Shown: positions 16,401 to 23,708, numbered from the stretch's first letter. The stretch: 64,000 nucleotides of DNA from DYFX01 sp052034355 (GCA_052034355.1 JBPOIQ010000002.1:1-64000); one strand, 5' to 3'. Made by a program: numbers and translations. The notes: a model not told the origin generated them from the sequence alone.

Positions 16401-16756
16401 CCGGTACGACGAACAACTTCCAGGACGCGTGGTTCATGGGCGGTACATCCGATCTCGTCGTTGGTACCTGGGTCGGACGCAGGACGCCTGCTCCGATTGC
16501 GAGGGAAGCGACGGGTGGTGTCGTAGCGCTTCCGATCTGGCTCGCCTTCATGGAATCGGTCTTTCCGGTCCCTGCGGACGGCCAGCCGTTCTCGACGCCG
16601 CCTCGGGATTTCCCGATCCCGAACGACGTCACACTCCTACGTCGAGGTACGACCGACAATGGCCGCACCGGCCTCCTCCCGTTCCAACGGGGGAAGACGC
16701 CGGACGCCTATCTCGAAGCGCCAAACGCCGACTTCGGCCAAGGCGCCTTCGAATGA
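13490..16756 (+). CDS. Class A penicillin-binding protein with polytopic N-terminal domain
   Basis: 1088 residues, longer than usual PBP1a (about 700-850). A normal class A PBP has one membrane segment; here residues 1 to about 320 contain six or more hydrophobic segments before the catalytic part. The GT51 glycosyltransferase follows with EDKTFWTHDGLD (from about residue 377) and QGASTITAQ (the usual QGGSTITQQ is changed at two places). The transpeptidase domain has SxxK at S768-K771 (TGSSIKP), SxN at S830-N832 and KTGT at 970-973, all intact. So it should polymerise and cross-link peptidoglycan at the membrane. Promoter, AAGGAGG and terminator are its own. Confidence 0.92.
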   Translation: MWQWLKRQLDRGLLVFKVAIAYVVILAIPLTIVLMPGRLGVPARFAFPLALIVLPALYALWRTFKGIAALVARSAVFLWKFRLFRGMVFTASAALAVVIALMNVLRSGAYMRLGLMCEAIGLFGIFAAAFLSNPPERILARMRSWRVSPAYSGAFNIFRIAMWLIGIALIDWWLYAMVDGLLWGNWLMLPWQWVGNLPYFVEIFFAPLEHPIALATLPPIVFTFFALLARPPYVRRAAPRKVLTIRSVPPGLRRAFKRLYGGIPMYTIEREPKFVQFTAPDGSVGQAGERFVFMRMLCTGFALGTLLTCVILTRLAEGFVQEMPDDLSSVESYQPVVSTIVLDRNKKLMCSFSLENRTWTDLENVPGYVQEAFIASEDKTFWTHDGLDPKGILRALLHNLRDKNAQQGASTITAQVIKQVVLKDSSPTIERKLKQFFLAVRLEREMAEKYGRRKAKEKILEVYLNHVYLGKNAYGVEAAAETYFGKSVRNLTLAEAAILAGLPKAPSDDSPDGHFDRAKVRQRYVLGRMRENGVITKAEYEEALLVPITLIKRAHPFNMATAPFACEETRKFVERTFGYDAVYKQGLIIHTTFDLVRQRQAQVDVRFGLRELERRLGFAGPEGHDNDAGSTCEHPMGLVVDNAVEANARVVARSGSSITLCVRGHAFPLDAEDVDRVVRWERAKSGRKLVLGDLLTVRIETREKGDGTSERFALTARRTGGKDHPEALQAAIVAIDPQSGEIRALVGGYDWNESQFNNATQARRQTGSSIKPYVYLTALMNGKTVVSTVLDAPICLPTASGMWCPTNYSGPRTTRVFYGTVDLVTALAKSLNSVSVRLLVEVGLDKAIATMRALGIRSPIVRVFPLAVGTPEITLWEHTAGYATILSNGRAMAPQKEGYAPGIFVKSVETFVRTPSGHSELKTIYTAPERPETQAVPSGDAYAMTELMRGVVEFGTGTRAKKLRRPVVGKTGTTNNFQDAWFMGGTSDLVVGTWVGRRTPAPIAREATGGVVALPIWLAFMESVFPVPADGQPFSTPPRDFPIPNDVTLLRRGTTDNGRTGLLPFQRGKTPDAYLEAPNADFGQGAFE

Positions 16757-16763
16757 GCTCAGA

Positions 16764-16790
16764 CCCCCTGCCAAGCGGCAGGGGGTTTTT
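16764..16790 (+). terminator. Terminator of the class A PBP gene
   Basis: Stem CCCCCTGCC/GGCAGGGGG, AAGC loop, T5, eight bases after the stop. Confidence 0.92.
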
Positions 16791-16816
16791 CTATTTTTTC
16801 GGGGGTCAGAAGAGGG

Positions 16817-16845
16817 TTGACAAAACCCTTGTTTTACGCTAGACT
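16817..16845 (+). promoter_or_regulatory. Promoter of the 16905 gene (TTGACA-17-TAGACT)
   Basis: TTGACA 16817-16822, 17-base spacer, TAGACT 16840-16845. AGGGAG precedes the ATG at 16905. Confidence 0.72.
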
Positions 16846-16904
16846 ACCTCGGTTCCGGCGTGTTGCCGGGGCATCAACCTCCACCGCTCTTTCAAGGGAG
16901 TGTC

Positions 16905-18059
16905 ATGTCGAAGGAAAGCTCGACGAATCCGGTTCCATTCGTGATCGCGGCGATCATCATCGCCGCCGTCGCGTTCGGGCATACGAAGAAGGAGCGGCAT
17001 GCTGGTGGCGGGCGCGACGCGTCCGTTTCCAACGACAGCTCCGACAACGAAGCCTCGGAAGGAGAAGAAGAGAGCGGCGCGGCGCCGTCCGACGGTACGG
17101 CGCGCGTCGTCCTCGTGTCGCTCGACGGCATGCACGTGAAGTTGATCGACGTCATGCCGCACCTGCGGCAGATGTTCGACGAAGGCTCATACACGCTGAA
17201 GGCGCGGGTGCCCTGGGCTACGCTCGAGGTGCCCGACGAAAACGGCGTGTCCGCGAGGATCTCTCGCGGCGCCACGACGGCCGTCTCGCACGCTGCGCTC
17301 TTCACGGGCGCGGATCCCGAGGTGAACGGCGTGACGAACGAGCCGATCGACGACGCGCATCACACGCGCCACGTCCACGGCGTCGCGTTTCGATGGACTC
17401 CGCTTTTGGTGAAAGAAACCATCTTCACCGCGGTGGAGCAGTCGGGACGAGGCGTCCGTGCCTACGTCGAGAAGGGGAAGCTGGTCGGCCTGCTCCGCGC
17501 CGACGGTTCCGAAACCGGGATCGTCACGAGGAACAGTATCGATCGGTTCGCTCTCCGCGACTGCGAGGCGTTCAAGGACGCTTCGGCCGGCTTGATCGTC
17601 TTGCACTTCAAGATGATCGATGGCGCCGGGCATAACGTCGGTTGGCTCACTCCCGAGCAGTACAAGGAGGCTGAGATCATCGACGGCAAGCTCAAGGTGA
17701 TCCGGGACTGCATCGCTGTGGCCGACGCGCGCGACGGTCTCTCGACCACGCTGATCGTGACCGCCGACCACGGCGGTACGCCCGGCCTGAAGAAGGGCCA
17801 CAGCGCGAACGATGACGACAATCGTCTCGTTCCATGGGTCATCGTCGGTCCCGGCATCAAGCGGGGTTACGAGATTGTTGGTCGGAACGACTTGCCGCCT
17901 ATCCGGAATCCCCGGAACGGTGGTCCGAGCGTGCCAGCCGCGATCAACCTCTACGACACCGTGCCGACGATCTTGCGCATCCTGGGCTTGCCCAGGAGCG
18001 CGATGCCATCACTCTCGGTTCAAGCAAAGTCCGTCGACGAAGTCTTCGTTACGGACTGA
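16905..18059 (+). CDS. Membrane-anchored alkaline-phosphatase-superfamily protein (phosphodiesterase/pyrophosphatase type)
   Basis: 384 residues. A signal anchor (PVPFVIAAIIIAAVAFG, about 8-24) is followed by a disordered acidic linker (about 30-65) that would space the domain away from the membrane. The catalytic fold starts VVLVSLDGMH (metal Asp at about 73) with the nucleophile probably a Thr in RGATTAVSHAALFTGA (about 122-137), DGAGHNVGW (about 240-248) and TADHGG (about 287-292), which together match nucleotide pyrophosphatase/type I phosphodiesterase relatives and not classical PhoA. Substrate unknown. ATG at 16905 chosen by GGGAG spacing. Confidence 0.85.
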   Translation: MSKESSTNPVPFVIAAIIIAAVAFGHTKKERHAGGGRDASVSNDSSDNEASEGEEESGAAPSDGTARVVLVSLDGMHVKLIDVMPHLRQMFDEGSYTLKARVPWATLEVPDENGVSARISRGATTAVSHAALFTGADPEVNGVTNEPIDDAHHTRHVHGVAFRWTPLLVKETIFTAVEQSGRGVRAYVEKGKLVGLLRADGSETGIVTRNSIDRFALRDCEAFKDASAGLIVLHFKMIDGAGHNVGWLTPEQYKEAEIIDGKLKVIRDCIAVADARDGLSTTLIVTADHGGTPGLKKGHSANDDDNRLVPWVIVGPGIKRGYEIVGRNDLPPIRNPRNGGPSVPAAINLYDTVPTILRILGLPRSAMPSLSVQAKSVDEVFVTD

Positions 18060-18072
18060 CAACTCGCTCAGG

Positions 18073-18105
18073 TCGCGCCTTCATCACACGAAGGCGCGAT
18101 TTTTT
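18073..18105 (+). terminator. Terminator of the 16905 gene
   Basis: Ten-bp stem TCGCGCCTTC/GAAGGCGCGA with 7-base loop and T6. The T-run touches the extended -10 of the next gene. Confidence 0.9.
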
Positions 18106-18113
18106 GTTATACT
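18105..18113 (+). promoter_or_regulatory. Extended -10 (TGTTATACT) of the smr gene
   Basis: TG-T-TATACT at 18105-18113 with no -35 visible (the expected place is the terminator stem). Six bases separate it from the ATG at 18120, which puts the expected +1 on the start codon: a leaderless mRNA. Confidence 0.6.
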
Positions 18114-18119
18114 GAAACC

Positions 18120-18410
18120 ATGAAACATCCCGAGGATCCCGAAGCGCTGCTCTTCCTGGCTGAAGCTGGGGGTGACGTGCCCGAAGCCGACCTTCACGGT
18201 CTGTATCCTGCACAAGCGCTTGAGAGTGTTGAGCGGCTGCTCAATGCCGCGTTCGTGCGCGGAGACCGCGTCGTGCGCGTGATCCACGGGAAGGGGGAAG
18301 GGCGTTTGCGCGAGGCGCTTCATCGCGCCTGCAGGAGCCATCCGCTCGTGGAACGCTTTCGGGAAACTTCTGGTGGGGGAGCGACGGTACTTTTACTTGT
18401 CGAACGTTGA
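18120..18410 (+). CDS. Smr domain protein
   Basis: 96 residues that are little more than one Smr domain, as found at the end of MutS2 and in stand-alone proteins. Both motifs are visible: EADLHGLYPAQALESV (LDxHGL-type, about 24-39) and VIHGKGEGRLREALH (HGxGxGxLR, about 59-73). Smr domains bind branched DNA or cleave RNA at stalled ribosomes. Without MutS2's ATPase, the target is not evident. Probably leaderless. It is followed four bases later by a glycosyltransferase gene and may lead that operon. Confidence 0.88.
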   Translation: MKHPEDPEALLFLAEAGGDVPEADLHGLYPAQALESVERLLNAAFVRGDRVVRVIHGKGEGRLREALHRACRSHPLVERFRETSGGGATVLLLVER

Positions 18411-18413
18411 TCT

Positions 18414-19751
18414 ATGGATCGTCATTTTCGCAAAGCTTGGGTCGTGACCGCGGACATGGGGTACGGACACGAGCGCGCTTCACACGCGCTGACCGATTTG
18501 GCGTACGGGGATCCGATCGTTTCAAATAATTATCCCGGTATCCCTGAGCGCGACAAAAAGATGTGGCGCGCGACGCGCTTGCTCTACGAAGCTTTCTCGC
18601 GATTCAAATCGGTGCCGATCCTGGGCGAGATCGCTTGGAGCGTTTTCGACAACATGCAGGAGATCGAACCGTTTTATCCGCGGCGCGACTTGTCGAAGCC
18701 GAGCTTGCAGGTGCTCCAGCAGTATTATCTGATTGAAAAGAAAGGGTTGGGATCCGACCTTATCGCGACTTTGCGCAAGAAGCGCAACCTCCCGCTCGTT
18801 TGTACGTTCCCGCTGCCGGCCTTTGCTGCCGACTATTTCGATTATCCCGAAGATATCTATCTCGTGACGACGGACGCCGACATCAATCGCGCCTGGGTCG
18901 CGAAAGATCCCAAGCGCAGCCGCGTGAAATATTTCGCTTCGAACGGTCGCGTTGTTGAACGCTTAAAGCTGTACGGCGTCCCGTCTGACCGCATTTTCCT
19001 GACAGGTTTTCCGTTGTCGAAAGACTTGATCGGAGGACCTTCGGCAGAAACCATCAGGAAGGATTTGGGCGAGCGGCTGTGCCATCTCGATCCGAACGGG
19101 ATTTTCCTGGCAAAGTACGAGGAGACGCTACGTTCGACGATCGGCGCCGGAAATTGCCGGATGACGCCGACGCATCCGCTCACGCTTACGTTCAGCGTCG
19201 GCGGCGCGGGCGCGCAACGCGAACTCGGTCTTGAAATCGCGGAAAGCCTTCGTGAAAAAATCCGCCGAGGCAAAATCGTCCTCAACCTGGTTGCCGGCAC
19301 GAAAAAGGACGTCGCGTTGTATTTCAAGAAGAGACTGGTTGAAATCGGTTTGGGTAGCGACCTCGGAGAAGGGGTGCGCGTGCAGTACTATGCTGACCGC
19401 GCTTCGTACTTTCGGAAATTCGATCAACTGTGCCGGCATTCCGATATCTTGTGGACCAAGCCGAGCGAGTTGTCGTTTTACACGGGTGTCGGCCTTCCGA
19501 TCATTGTCGCGCCCCCGATCGGTTCGCAGGAAGTGTATAACGAGCATTGGCTTCGCACCGTCGGCGGCGGTACGCCGCAGGGGGATCCGAAGTACACCAA
19601 CGAATGGCTGTTCGACTGGGTCGAATCCGGCGGTTTGGCGCGTATGGCCTGGAACGGCTTCATTGAAGCCCCGACGCACGGCGCTTATCGTATCGAAGAA
19701 ATCATCACGGGCATGGAAGTCGAACTTCCTCAGCTACCGTTGATCATCTAG
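18414..19751 (+). CDS. MGDG-synthase/MurG-like glycosyltransferase (GT-B)
   Basis: 445 residues. The N-terminal VTADMGYGHERASHAL matches the acceptor-lipid GxGHxxAA loop of the MGDG synthase/MurG group in position and form. The C-terminal half has the GT-B sugar-nucleotide site: FSVGGAGAQRELG (about 261-273) and SELSFYTGVGLPIIVAPPIGSQEVYN (about 350-375), like the family's P-loop and SxxE regions. Likely a membrane-associated transferase acting on a lipid or cell-wall acceptor; the donor and acceptor are not determinable. No membrane segment. It forms an operon with the Smr gene before and a GH-A hydrolase after it (one-base gap). Confidence 0.72.
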   Translation: MDRHFRKAWVVTADMGYGHERASHALTDLAYGDPIVSNNYPGIPERDKKMWRATRLLYEAFSRFKSVPILGEIAWSVFDNMQEIEPFYPRRDLSKPSLQVLQQYYLIEKKGLGSDLIATLRKKRNLPLVCTFPLPAFAADYFDYPEDIYLVTTDADINRAWVAKDPKRSRVKYFASNGRVVERLKLYGVPSDRIFLTGFPLSKDLIGGPSAETIRKDLGERLCHLDPNGIFLAKYEETLRSTIGAGNCRMTPTHPLTLTFSVGGAGAQRELGLEIAESLREKIRRGKIVLNLVAGTKKDVALYFKKRLVEIGLGSDLGEGVRVQYYADRASYFRKFDQLCRHSDILWTKPSELSFYTGVGLPIIVAPPIGSQEVYNEHWLRTVGGGTPQGDPKYTNEWLFDWVESGGLARMAWNGFIEAPTHGAYRIEEIITGMEVELPQLPLII

Positions 19752-19752
19752 C

Positions 19753-20739
19753 ATGCGAGGTTCGCACGGACGCGTGATCGCCATGCTTCTGATCGGTGTC
19801 GCTACGACGGCGTCGCTGTTCTTGTGGTATCGGTCTGCGGCGCCTCGAAAGCAGGCGGTCGCCTATGGCGTCACTTTCTCGACCTCCTATGCGAAGGAGC
19901 TTGGGTTGGATTGGAAGCAGGCGTTTATTGCGACACTCGACGATCTTGGCGTCAGGCATTTCCGCATCCCTGTCTATTGGAACGCCGTTGAAAAGGAGCA
20001 AGGTGCGAGAGACTGGTCGGAAGTCGATTGGATGCTTGAAGAGGCCGAGAAACGCGGTGCAAGCGTGATTCTGGCGGTGGGTCGGAAAACGCCTCGTTGG
20101 CCGGAGTGCCACGTGCCGGAGTGGGCGATGGCGCTTTCGCCCGAAAAGCAAAACGAACGCGTGCTTGAATTTTTGGCTGCGGAAATCGAGCATTTTAAAG
20201 ACGCTCCGGCTGTGAAGCGATGGCAAGTCGAAAACGAACCGATGTTTCGGTTCGGAAAATGCCCGCCTCCCGACCGTGAAATGCTGAAGAGGGAAATCGC
20301 GCTCGTACGCGAGCTGGACACGCGGCCTGTCATGGTGACCGACAGCGGCGAGTTGTCGAGCTGGCTCCGTGTGGGGCCCTTGGCCGACGTGCTCGGCATC
20401 AGTATGTATCGACTCGTGTGGAACTCGACCGTGGGAACGTTGTACTGGCCGGTTGCGCCGACGTTTTATAAAGATCGGATTCGGTTTCTGAAACCCGTGC
20501 TGCGTGACGTCGTTGTGAGCGAATTGCAGGCTGAGCCTTGGTTCCACAAGGCGGTGGCCGAGACGCCGCTTGAAGAGCAGTTCGAGCAGATGAACCCGGT
20601 AAAGCTCAGGTCGAACATACGCTTCGCGGCAGCTTCCGGTGCATCAGAGGTGTATCTGTGGGGCGTCGAATGGTGGTATTGGGCCTCGCGTCAGGGTCGT
20701 CCGGAACTGTGGGAAGCGGCAAAACCTTTTTATCAATAA
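19753..20739 (+). CDS. Secreted/anchored clan GH-A glycoside hydrolase
   Basis: 328 residues with an N-terminal signal anchor (about 7-24). The TIM-barrel landmarks of clan GH-A are clear: FRIPVYWNAVE on strand 2, the acid/base in WQVENEP (Glu162) and the nucleophile in VVSELQAEPW (Glu257). The family (GH5, GH39 or a related one) cannot be chosen from sequence alone. An envelope-facing role in glycan trimming fits. It lies one base after a lipid/wall-type glycosyltransferase and seven bases before a histidine kinase, so synthesis, trimming and sensing of a surface glycan may be linked (inference). Confidence 0.82.
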   Translation: MRGSHGRVIAMLLIGVATTASLFLWYRSAAPRKQAVAYGVTFSTSYAKELGLDWKQAFIATLDDLGVRHFRIPVYWNAVEKEQGARDWSEVDWMLEEAEKRGASVILAVGRKTPRWPECHVPEWAMALSPEKQNERVLEFLAAEIEHFKDAPAVKRWQVENEPMFRFGKCPPPDREMLKREIALVRELDTRPVMVTDSGELSSWLRVGPLADVLGISMYRLVWNSTVGTLYWPVAPTFYKDRIRFLKPVLRDVVVSELQAEPWFHKAVAETPLEEQFEQMNPVKLRSNIRFAAASGASEVYLWGVEWWYWASRQGRPELWEAAKPFYQ

Positions 20740-20746
20740 CGCCACT

Positions 20747-21886
20747 ATGAAAGAAGGCGCGACCGTTTCGCGGGTGCTTGAGGGCGTGAATATCCTGCCT
20801 GAGCTTTTGGATGCCACGCCAAACGCCTGCCTTTTCATCTTGGAAGACGGGACGATCGAATTTGCGAGCCGTGCGTTCGGGGAGCTCTTCGGCATTGAAC
20901 CCTCGGCGATCGTCGGTCGCACGTTGAAAGATGTCGAACAGGAGTGGTCCGGAAAATTTGCCGATATTCTGTCGTATCACGAAACGGTGACACATCCGTT
21001 CGAAGATCGGGAGACGCGTTTTTTGCGCGATGTCGAAATCTCTTCCCCGGAACGGGCGTTTCTTGAGATGAAAAGCAGTCCGGTGCGCAAGGAGGGCTCC
21101 TATCTTGGCCGTTTGTGGGTCATTCGCGATATTACGAATGAACGGGAAATCACGCAGCTCAAAATCCGCTACGGCGGCCAGCGCAACGCCGACGAACTGA
21201 AGTCGAAGTTCATGACAGTCGTTTCGCATCAGCTGCGCACGCCGATGAACGTCATGCGGTGGAATTTGGACGTGCTGCTCTCCGGCGACGCCGGCGAGAT
21301 TCCGAAAGAGGCTGCCGATCTGCTGCGCGACGCCTACAAGAGCCTGATCGTCAGCTTGTCGATCATCGACGACATGCTTCTCGCGGTCGATATCGAGCAG
21401 CAGGCGTTCCGTCTGGAAAAAGTCTCGGTCGACGTTTCGGCGATTATCGGAAAAGTCGTACGCGATTTTTCACGCAGCGTCTCGTTGCGCAAACAGACGC
21501 TTGTATTCGATCCACCCAAGAACCTGACGCCGCTCTTCGTCGATCCGGCACGTATAGAAAAGGTGTTTATTCGATTGCTCGATAATGCCGTCAAATATAC
21601 GCCGGACGGCGGACGGATCGCGATCGAAATCCATCCGACGAAAGACTCGCTGGACATCGAGTTCCACGATTCGGGTATCGGTATGTCGGATGCCGACCGT
21701 GAACGGTTGTTCGAGCGGTTTTATCGCTCCAAACGCGCTATTGAAATGAATCCGAATGCTTCCGGTCTTGGGCTCTTCATCGCCAAGTTTATCGTCGCGG
21801 CTCATGAAGGGCAGCTCCGGTACCGTCCGGCAGACGGCGGCGGTTCCGTTTTTACGGTCTCTTTGCCGCGACGCGCTTCTTCGTGA
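20747..21886 (+). CDS. Soluble PAS-containing sensor histidine kinase
   Basis: 379 residues from ATG 20747; the longer open frame upstream overlaps the hydrolase and has no start context. No membrane segment is present, so it is cytoplasmic. A PAS domain (about 15-125, TPNACLFILEDGTIEFASRAFGELFG) is followed by a DHp helix with the phospho-acceptor H161 (VVSHQLRTPMN) and a HATPase_c domain: N-box RLLDNAVKYTPDGG (about 278), G1 FHDSGIGMS (about 304) and G2 SGLGLFIAK (about 342). A response regulator follows after 60 bases and is the likely partner. Confidence 0.93.
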   Translation: MKEGATVSRVLEGVNILPELLDATPNACLFILEDGTIEFASRAFGELFGIEPSAIVGRTLKDVEQEWSGKFADILSYHETVTHPFEDRETRFLRDVEISSPERAFLEMKSSPVRKEGSYLGRLWVIRDITNEREITQLKIRYGGQRNADELKSKFMTVVSHQLRTPMNVMRWNLDVLLSGDAGEIPKEAADLLRDAYKSLIVSLSIIDDMLLAVDIEQQAFRLEKVSVDVSAIIGKVVRDFSRSVSLRKQTLVFDPPKNLTPLFVDPARIEKVFIRLLDNAVKYTPDGGRIAIEIHPTKDSLDIEFHDSGIGMSDADRERLFERFYRSKRAIEMNPNASGLGLFIAKFIVAAHEGQLRYRPADGGGSVFTVSLPRRASS

Positions 21887-21946
21887 TGCCGCTTGTTTCG
21901 GGATCGTGTTTCGGGTATGATGCCCGCATAAGTCTTGCGTTTTCCC

Positions 21947-22321
21947 ATGGCTAAAACCGTATTGATCGTCGAGGATGAACCGAGCATGCAGCGAGCGCTC
22001 AAAAGCAAGCTCGAGCATGGCGGTTACGACGTGAAAGCCGCTGCCGACGGCGAGGAAGCAGTGACGATTTTGAAGACGGTGGTGCCGGAGCTGGTGCTGC
22101 TCGATCTCATCATGCCGAAAATCGACGGCATTTCCGTCCTGCGTCAGATGAAGGCGGATGATCGGCTTCGTTCCGTGCCCGTCATCATTCTCACGAACCT
22201 CAGCTCAGGCGATAAGGTCGCCGAAGCGATGGCACTCGGCACATTCGACTTCCTCGTGAAGGCGAACTACTCCCTGGACGACGTCCTTAGAAAAGTCACG
22301 GAACGGATCGGAGCACCGTAA
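21947..22321 (+). CDS. Single-domain (CheY-like) response regulator
   Basis: 124 residues, a receiver domain only. Acidic pocket VEDEP at residues 7-11, phospho-acceptor D53 (LLDLIMP), switch Thr in ILTN (about 81) and Lys in FLVKAN (about 104). ATG 21947 is preferred over an in-frame TTG at 21935; a TATGAT -10 lies about 25 bases upstream, so it may be transcribed separately from the kinase. With no output domain it must act through protein contact. The next gene, a GspE-like protein, is a candidate target since it follows after 32 bases. Confidence 0.93.
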   Translation: MAKTVLIVEDEPSMQRALKSKLEHGGYDVKAAADGEEAVTILKTVVPELVLLDLIMPKIDGISVLRQMKADDRLRSVPVIILTNLSSGDKVAEAMALGTFDFLVKANYSLDDVLRKVTERIGAP

Positions 22322-22353
22322 GCCCTTGACCGGGCGCGCGGGAAGGAGGACCT

Positions 22354-23484
22354 GTGCCGATACCACATCACATTTTGAAAGAACCCAAGATCGATGAAGC
22401 TGTCGATCTTCTTTTGCGCGACGCGGCGACCTCCGACGTTACGGAGATTTTCTTGTTGCCGACGGCGAAGGATGCGGTCGTGCGCGTGCGACGCGACGGC
22501 ATGGTGCACGAATGGTTTCATCAATCGAAAGAATCGCATGCGCGATTCGTTCGTCATTTGAAAACGCTGGCGCGATTGCGCGACGACGTCGAGTATACCT
22601 GCCAGGAACACGCTTTGCGCCGCGTTGTGGGCAACATTGAAATCGAGGGCCAGCTCGCGGTCGTTCCTGTGCTTGAGGGGGAGAAGGCCGTTCTGCGGCT
22701 TCATTCGCAGCGTCCGGGATTGGCCGAACTCGGCCTCTCGACCGCACAGCGTGCCCAGATCGAACGTTGTTTGAAAAAACCTTCTGGACTGCTCGTGCTT
22801 GCCGGACCGCGTCGCTCTGGCCGTACGACGACGCTCTATGCGCTTTTGGAGAGCGCGCATGCTTTGGGGAGGCAGGTTTCGCTCATCGAGTCCGTCTCGG
22901 AAGCCGAACTGCACGGCATCGATCAGGAGACGACGGATCCGGTTTCCGGAAGAACGACGTCGGCGCTCTTGCGCGCGGCAATTGCGCGCGGGGCGGACGT
23001 ACTTGGTCTTGGGGCTGTGCGCGACGAATCGACCGCCGCACTTGCCGTCTCCGCCGCCGAGCATCGTCTCGTGATTGTCGTTGTCGAAGGTGGGACACTC
23101 ACGAAGGCTTTGAACAGGCTGTTGGAATTGCGGATCGAACCTCGCGCTTTGGCGCGCGTCTTGTCGGGAGTGCTTTTGCAGCGCCTTGCGCGGCGCGTTT
23201 GTGCTGAGTGTCGCAAACACGTCACGCTCTCCGTCGAGGAGGCTTCGCGCGCTTGGCCGCGAGCGCTGGTGCAGCGCGTGTTCGGAAAGAATCGCTCGCA
23301 GACATTCGTGCGCGGGGCGAAGTGCGCCGCTTGCCGATACACCGGCGATCGAGGGCAAGTCGGCTTGTTTGAATGGAGGAATTTGCTCGTGCCGGAACGA
23401 CATCCGGCGACGTTGGTCGACGACGGAGTCAGGAAAGCGCTTTCCGGAGAGATCGCTCCGGAGGAAATTTTGCGCCTGTCGTAA
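22354..23484 (+). CDS. GspE/PilB/PilT-like ATPase homologue with degenerate active site
   Basis: 376 residues, GTG start fixed by GGAAGGAGG five bases upstream. The family's order is kept: N-terminal domain with an Arg-rich strand (VVRVRRDGMVHEW), Walker A region, Asp box, Walker B, His box and the zinc-binding CxxC pair of PilB/GspE (C283/C286 and C324/C327). But key residues are lost: Walker A reads GPRRSGRTTT, with Arg157 for the catalytic Lys; Walker B reads LGLGAVRD with Ala221 for the catalytic Glu of GEIRD; the Asp box reads LIESVSEAEL and the His box lacks the HTND motif. It is probably not an ATPase and may be a structural or regulatory paralogue. Confidence 0.85.
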   Translation: MPIPHHILKEPKIDEAVDLLLRDAATSDVTEIFLLPTAKDAVVRVRRDGMVHEWFHQSKESHARFVRHLKTLARLRDDVEYTCQEHALRRVVGNIEIEGQLAVVPVLEGEKAVLRLHSQRPGLAELGLSTAQRAQIERCLKKPSGLLVLAGPRRSGRTTTLYALLESAHALGRQVSLIESVSEAELHGIDQETTDPVSGRTTSALLRAAIARGADVLGLGAVRDESTAALAVSAAEHRLVIVVVEGGTLTKALNRLLELRIEPRALARVLSGVLLQRLARRVCAECRKHVTLSVEEASRAWPRALVQRVFGKNRSQTFVRGAKCAACRYTGDRGQVGLFEWRNLLVPERHPATLVDDGVRKALSGEIAPEEILRLS

Positions 23485-23525
23485 GATCGTTTTCGGCGAC
23501 CGAAGAATGGCGACAGGGTGCGTTC

Positions 23526-23554
23526 TTGACGGGCGCGGAAGGGTGTGCTATACA
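23526..23554 (+). promoter_or_regulatory. Promoter of the candidate small RNA (TTGACG-17-TATACA)
   Basis: TTGACG 23526-23531, 17-base spacer, TATACA 23549-23554. No coding start with a ribosome site follows before the terminator. Confidence 0.65.
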
Positions 23555-23560
23555 GGCGTT

Positions 23561-23697
23561 GATCTGGGCGCCTGTCCCAGGGGTTCCGCGCCACGCCTCC
23601 TCACGTGGTGGCAGGATGTACCGACGCGTCGAGACTCGAGGCCGTCGGTTGTGAGCCGACACGCCGCCATGAATACCGGATTCACGGCGGTTTTTTA
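23561..23697 (+). ncRNA. Candidate small regulatory RNA with CCUCCUCA loop
   Basis: A 137-base unit with its own strong promoter and intrinsic terminator and no convincing ORF (only a 12-codon frame MYRRVETRGRRL without a spaced Shine-Dalgarno). Predicted elements: a hairpin CCACG/CGTGG (23591-23595, 23604-23608) exposing the 8-base loop CCTCCTCA; a 7-bp stem ACCGACG/CGTCGGT (23620-23626, 23643-23649); and the terminator. The loop is an anti-Shine-Dalgarno sequence, as in C-rich-loop sRNAs of Firmicutes. It does not match the conserved cores of 4.5S RNA, tmRNA or RNase P RNA that I know. Role is inference. Confidence 0.55.
23664..23696 (+). terminator. Terminator of the candidate small RNA
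   Basis: Stem CCGCCATGAAT/ATTCACGGCGG (one A-C mismatch), loop ACCGG, T6. Confidence 0.9.
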
Positions 23698-23702
23698 TTT
23701 GC

Positions 23703-23708
23703 TATACT
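23703..23708 (+). promoter_or_regulatory. -10 element TATACT of the exonuclease gene
   Basis: TATACT immediately after the sRNA terminator T-run, about 45 bases before ATG 23753; no good -35. Confidence 0.45.

Noticed and set aside
23561..23697. 4.5S (SRP) RNA, tmRNA or RNase P RNA
   Set aside because: None of the conserved cores of these RNAs could be found in the transcript.
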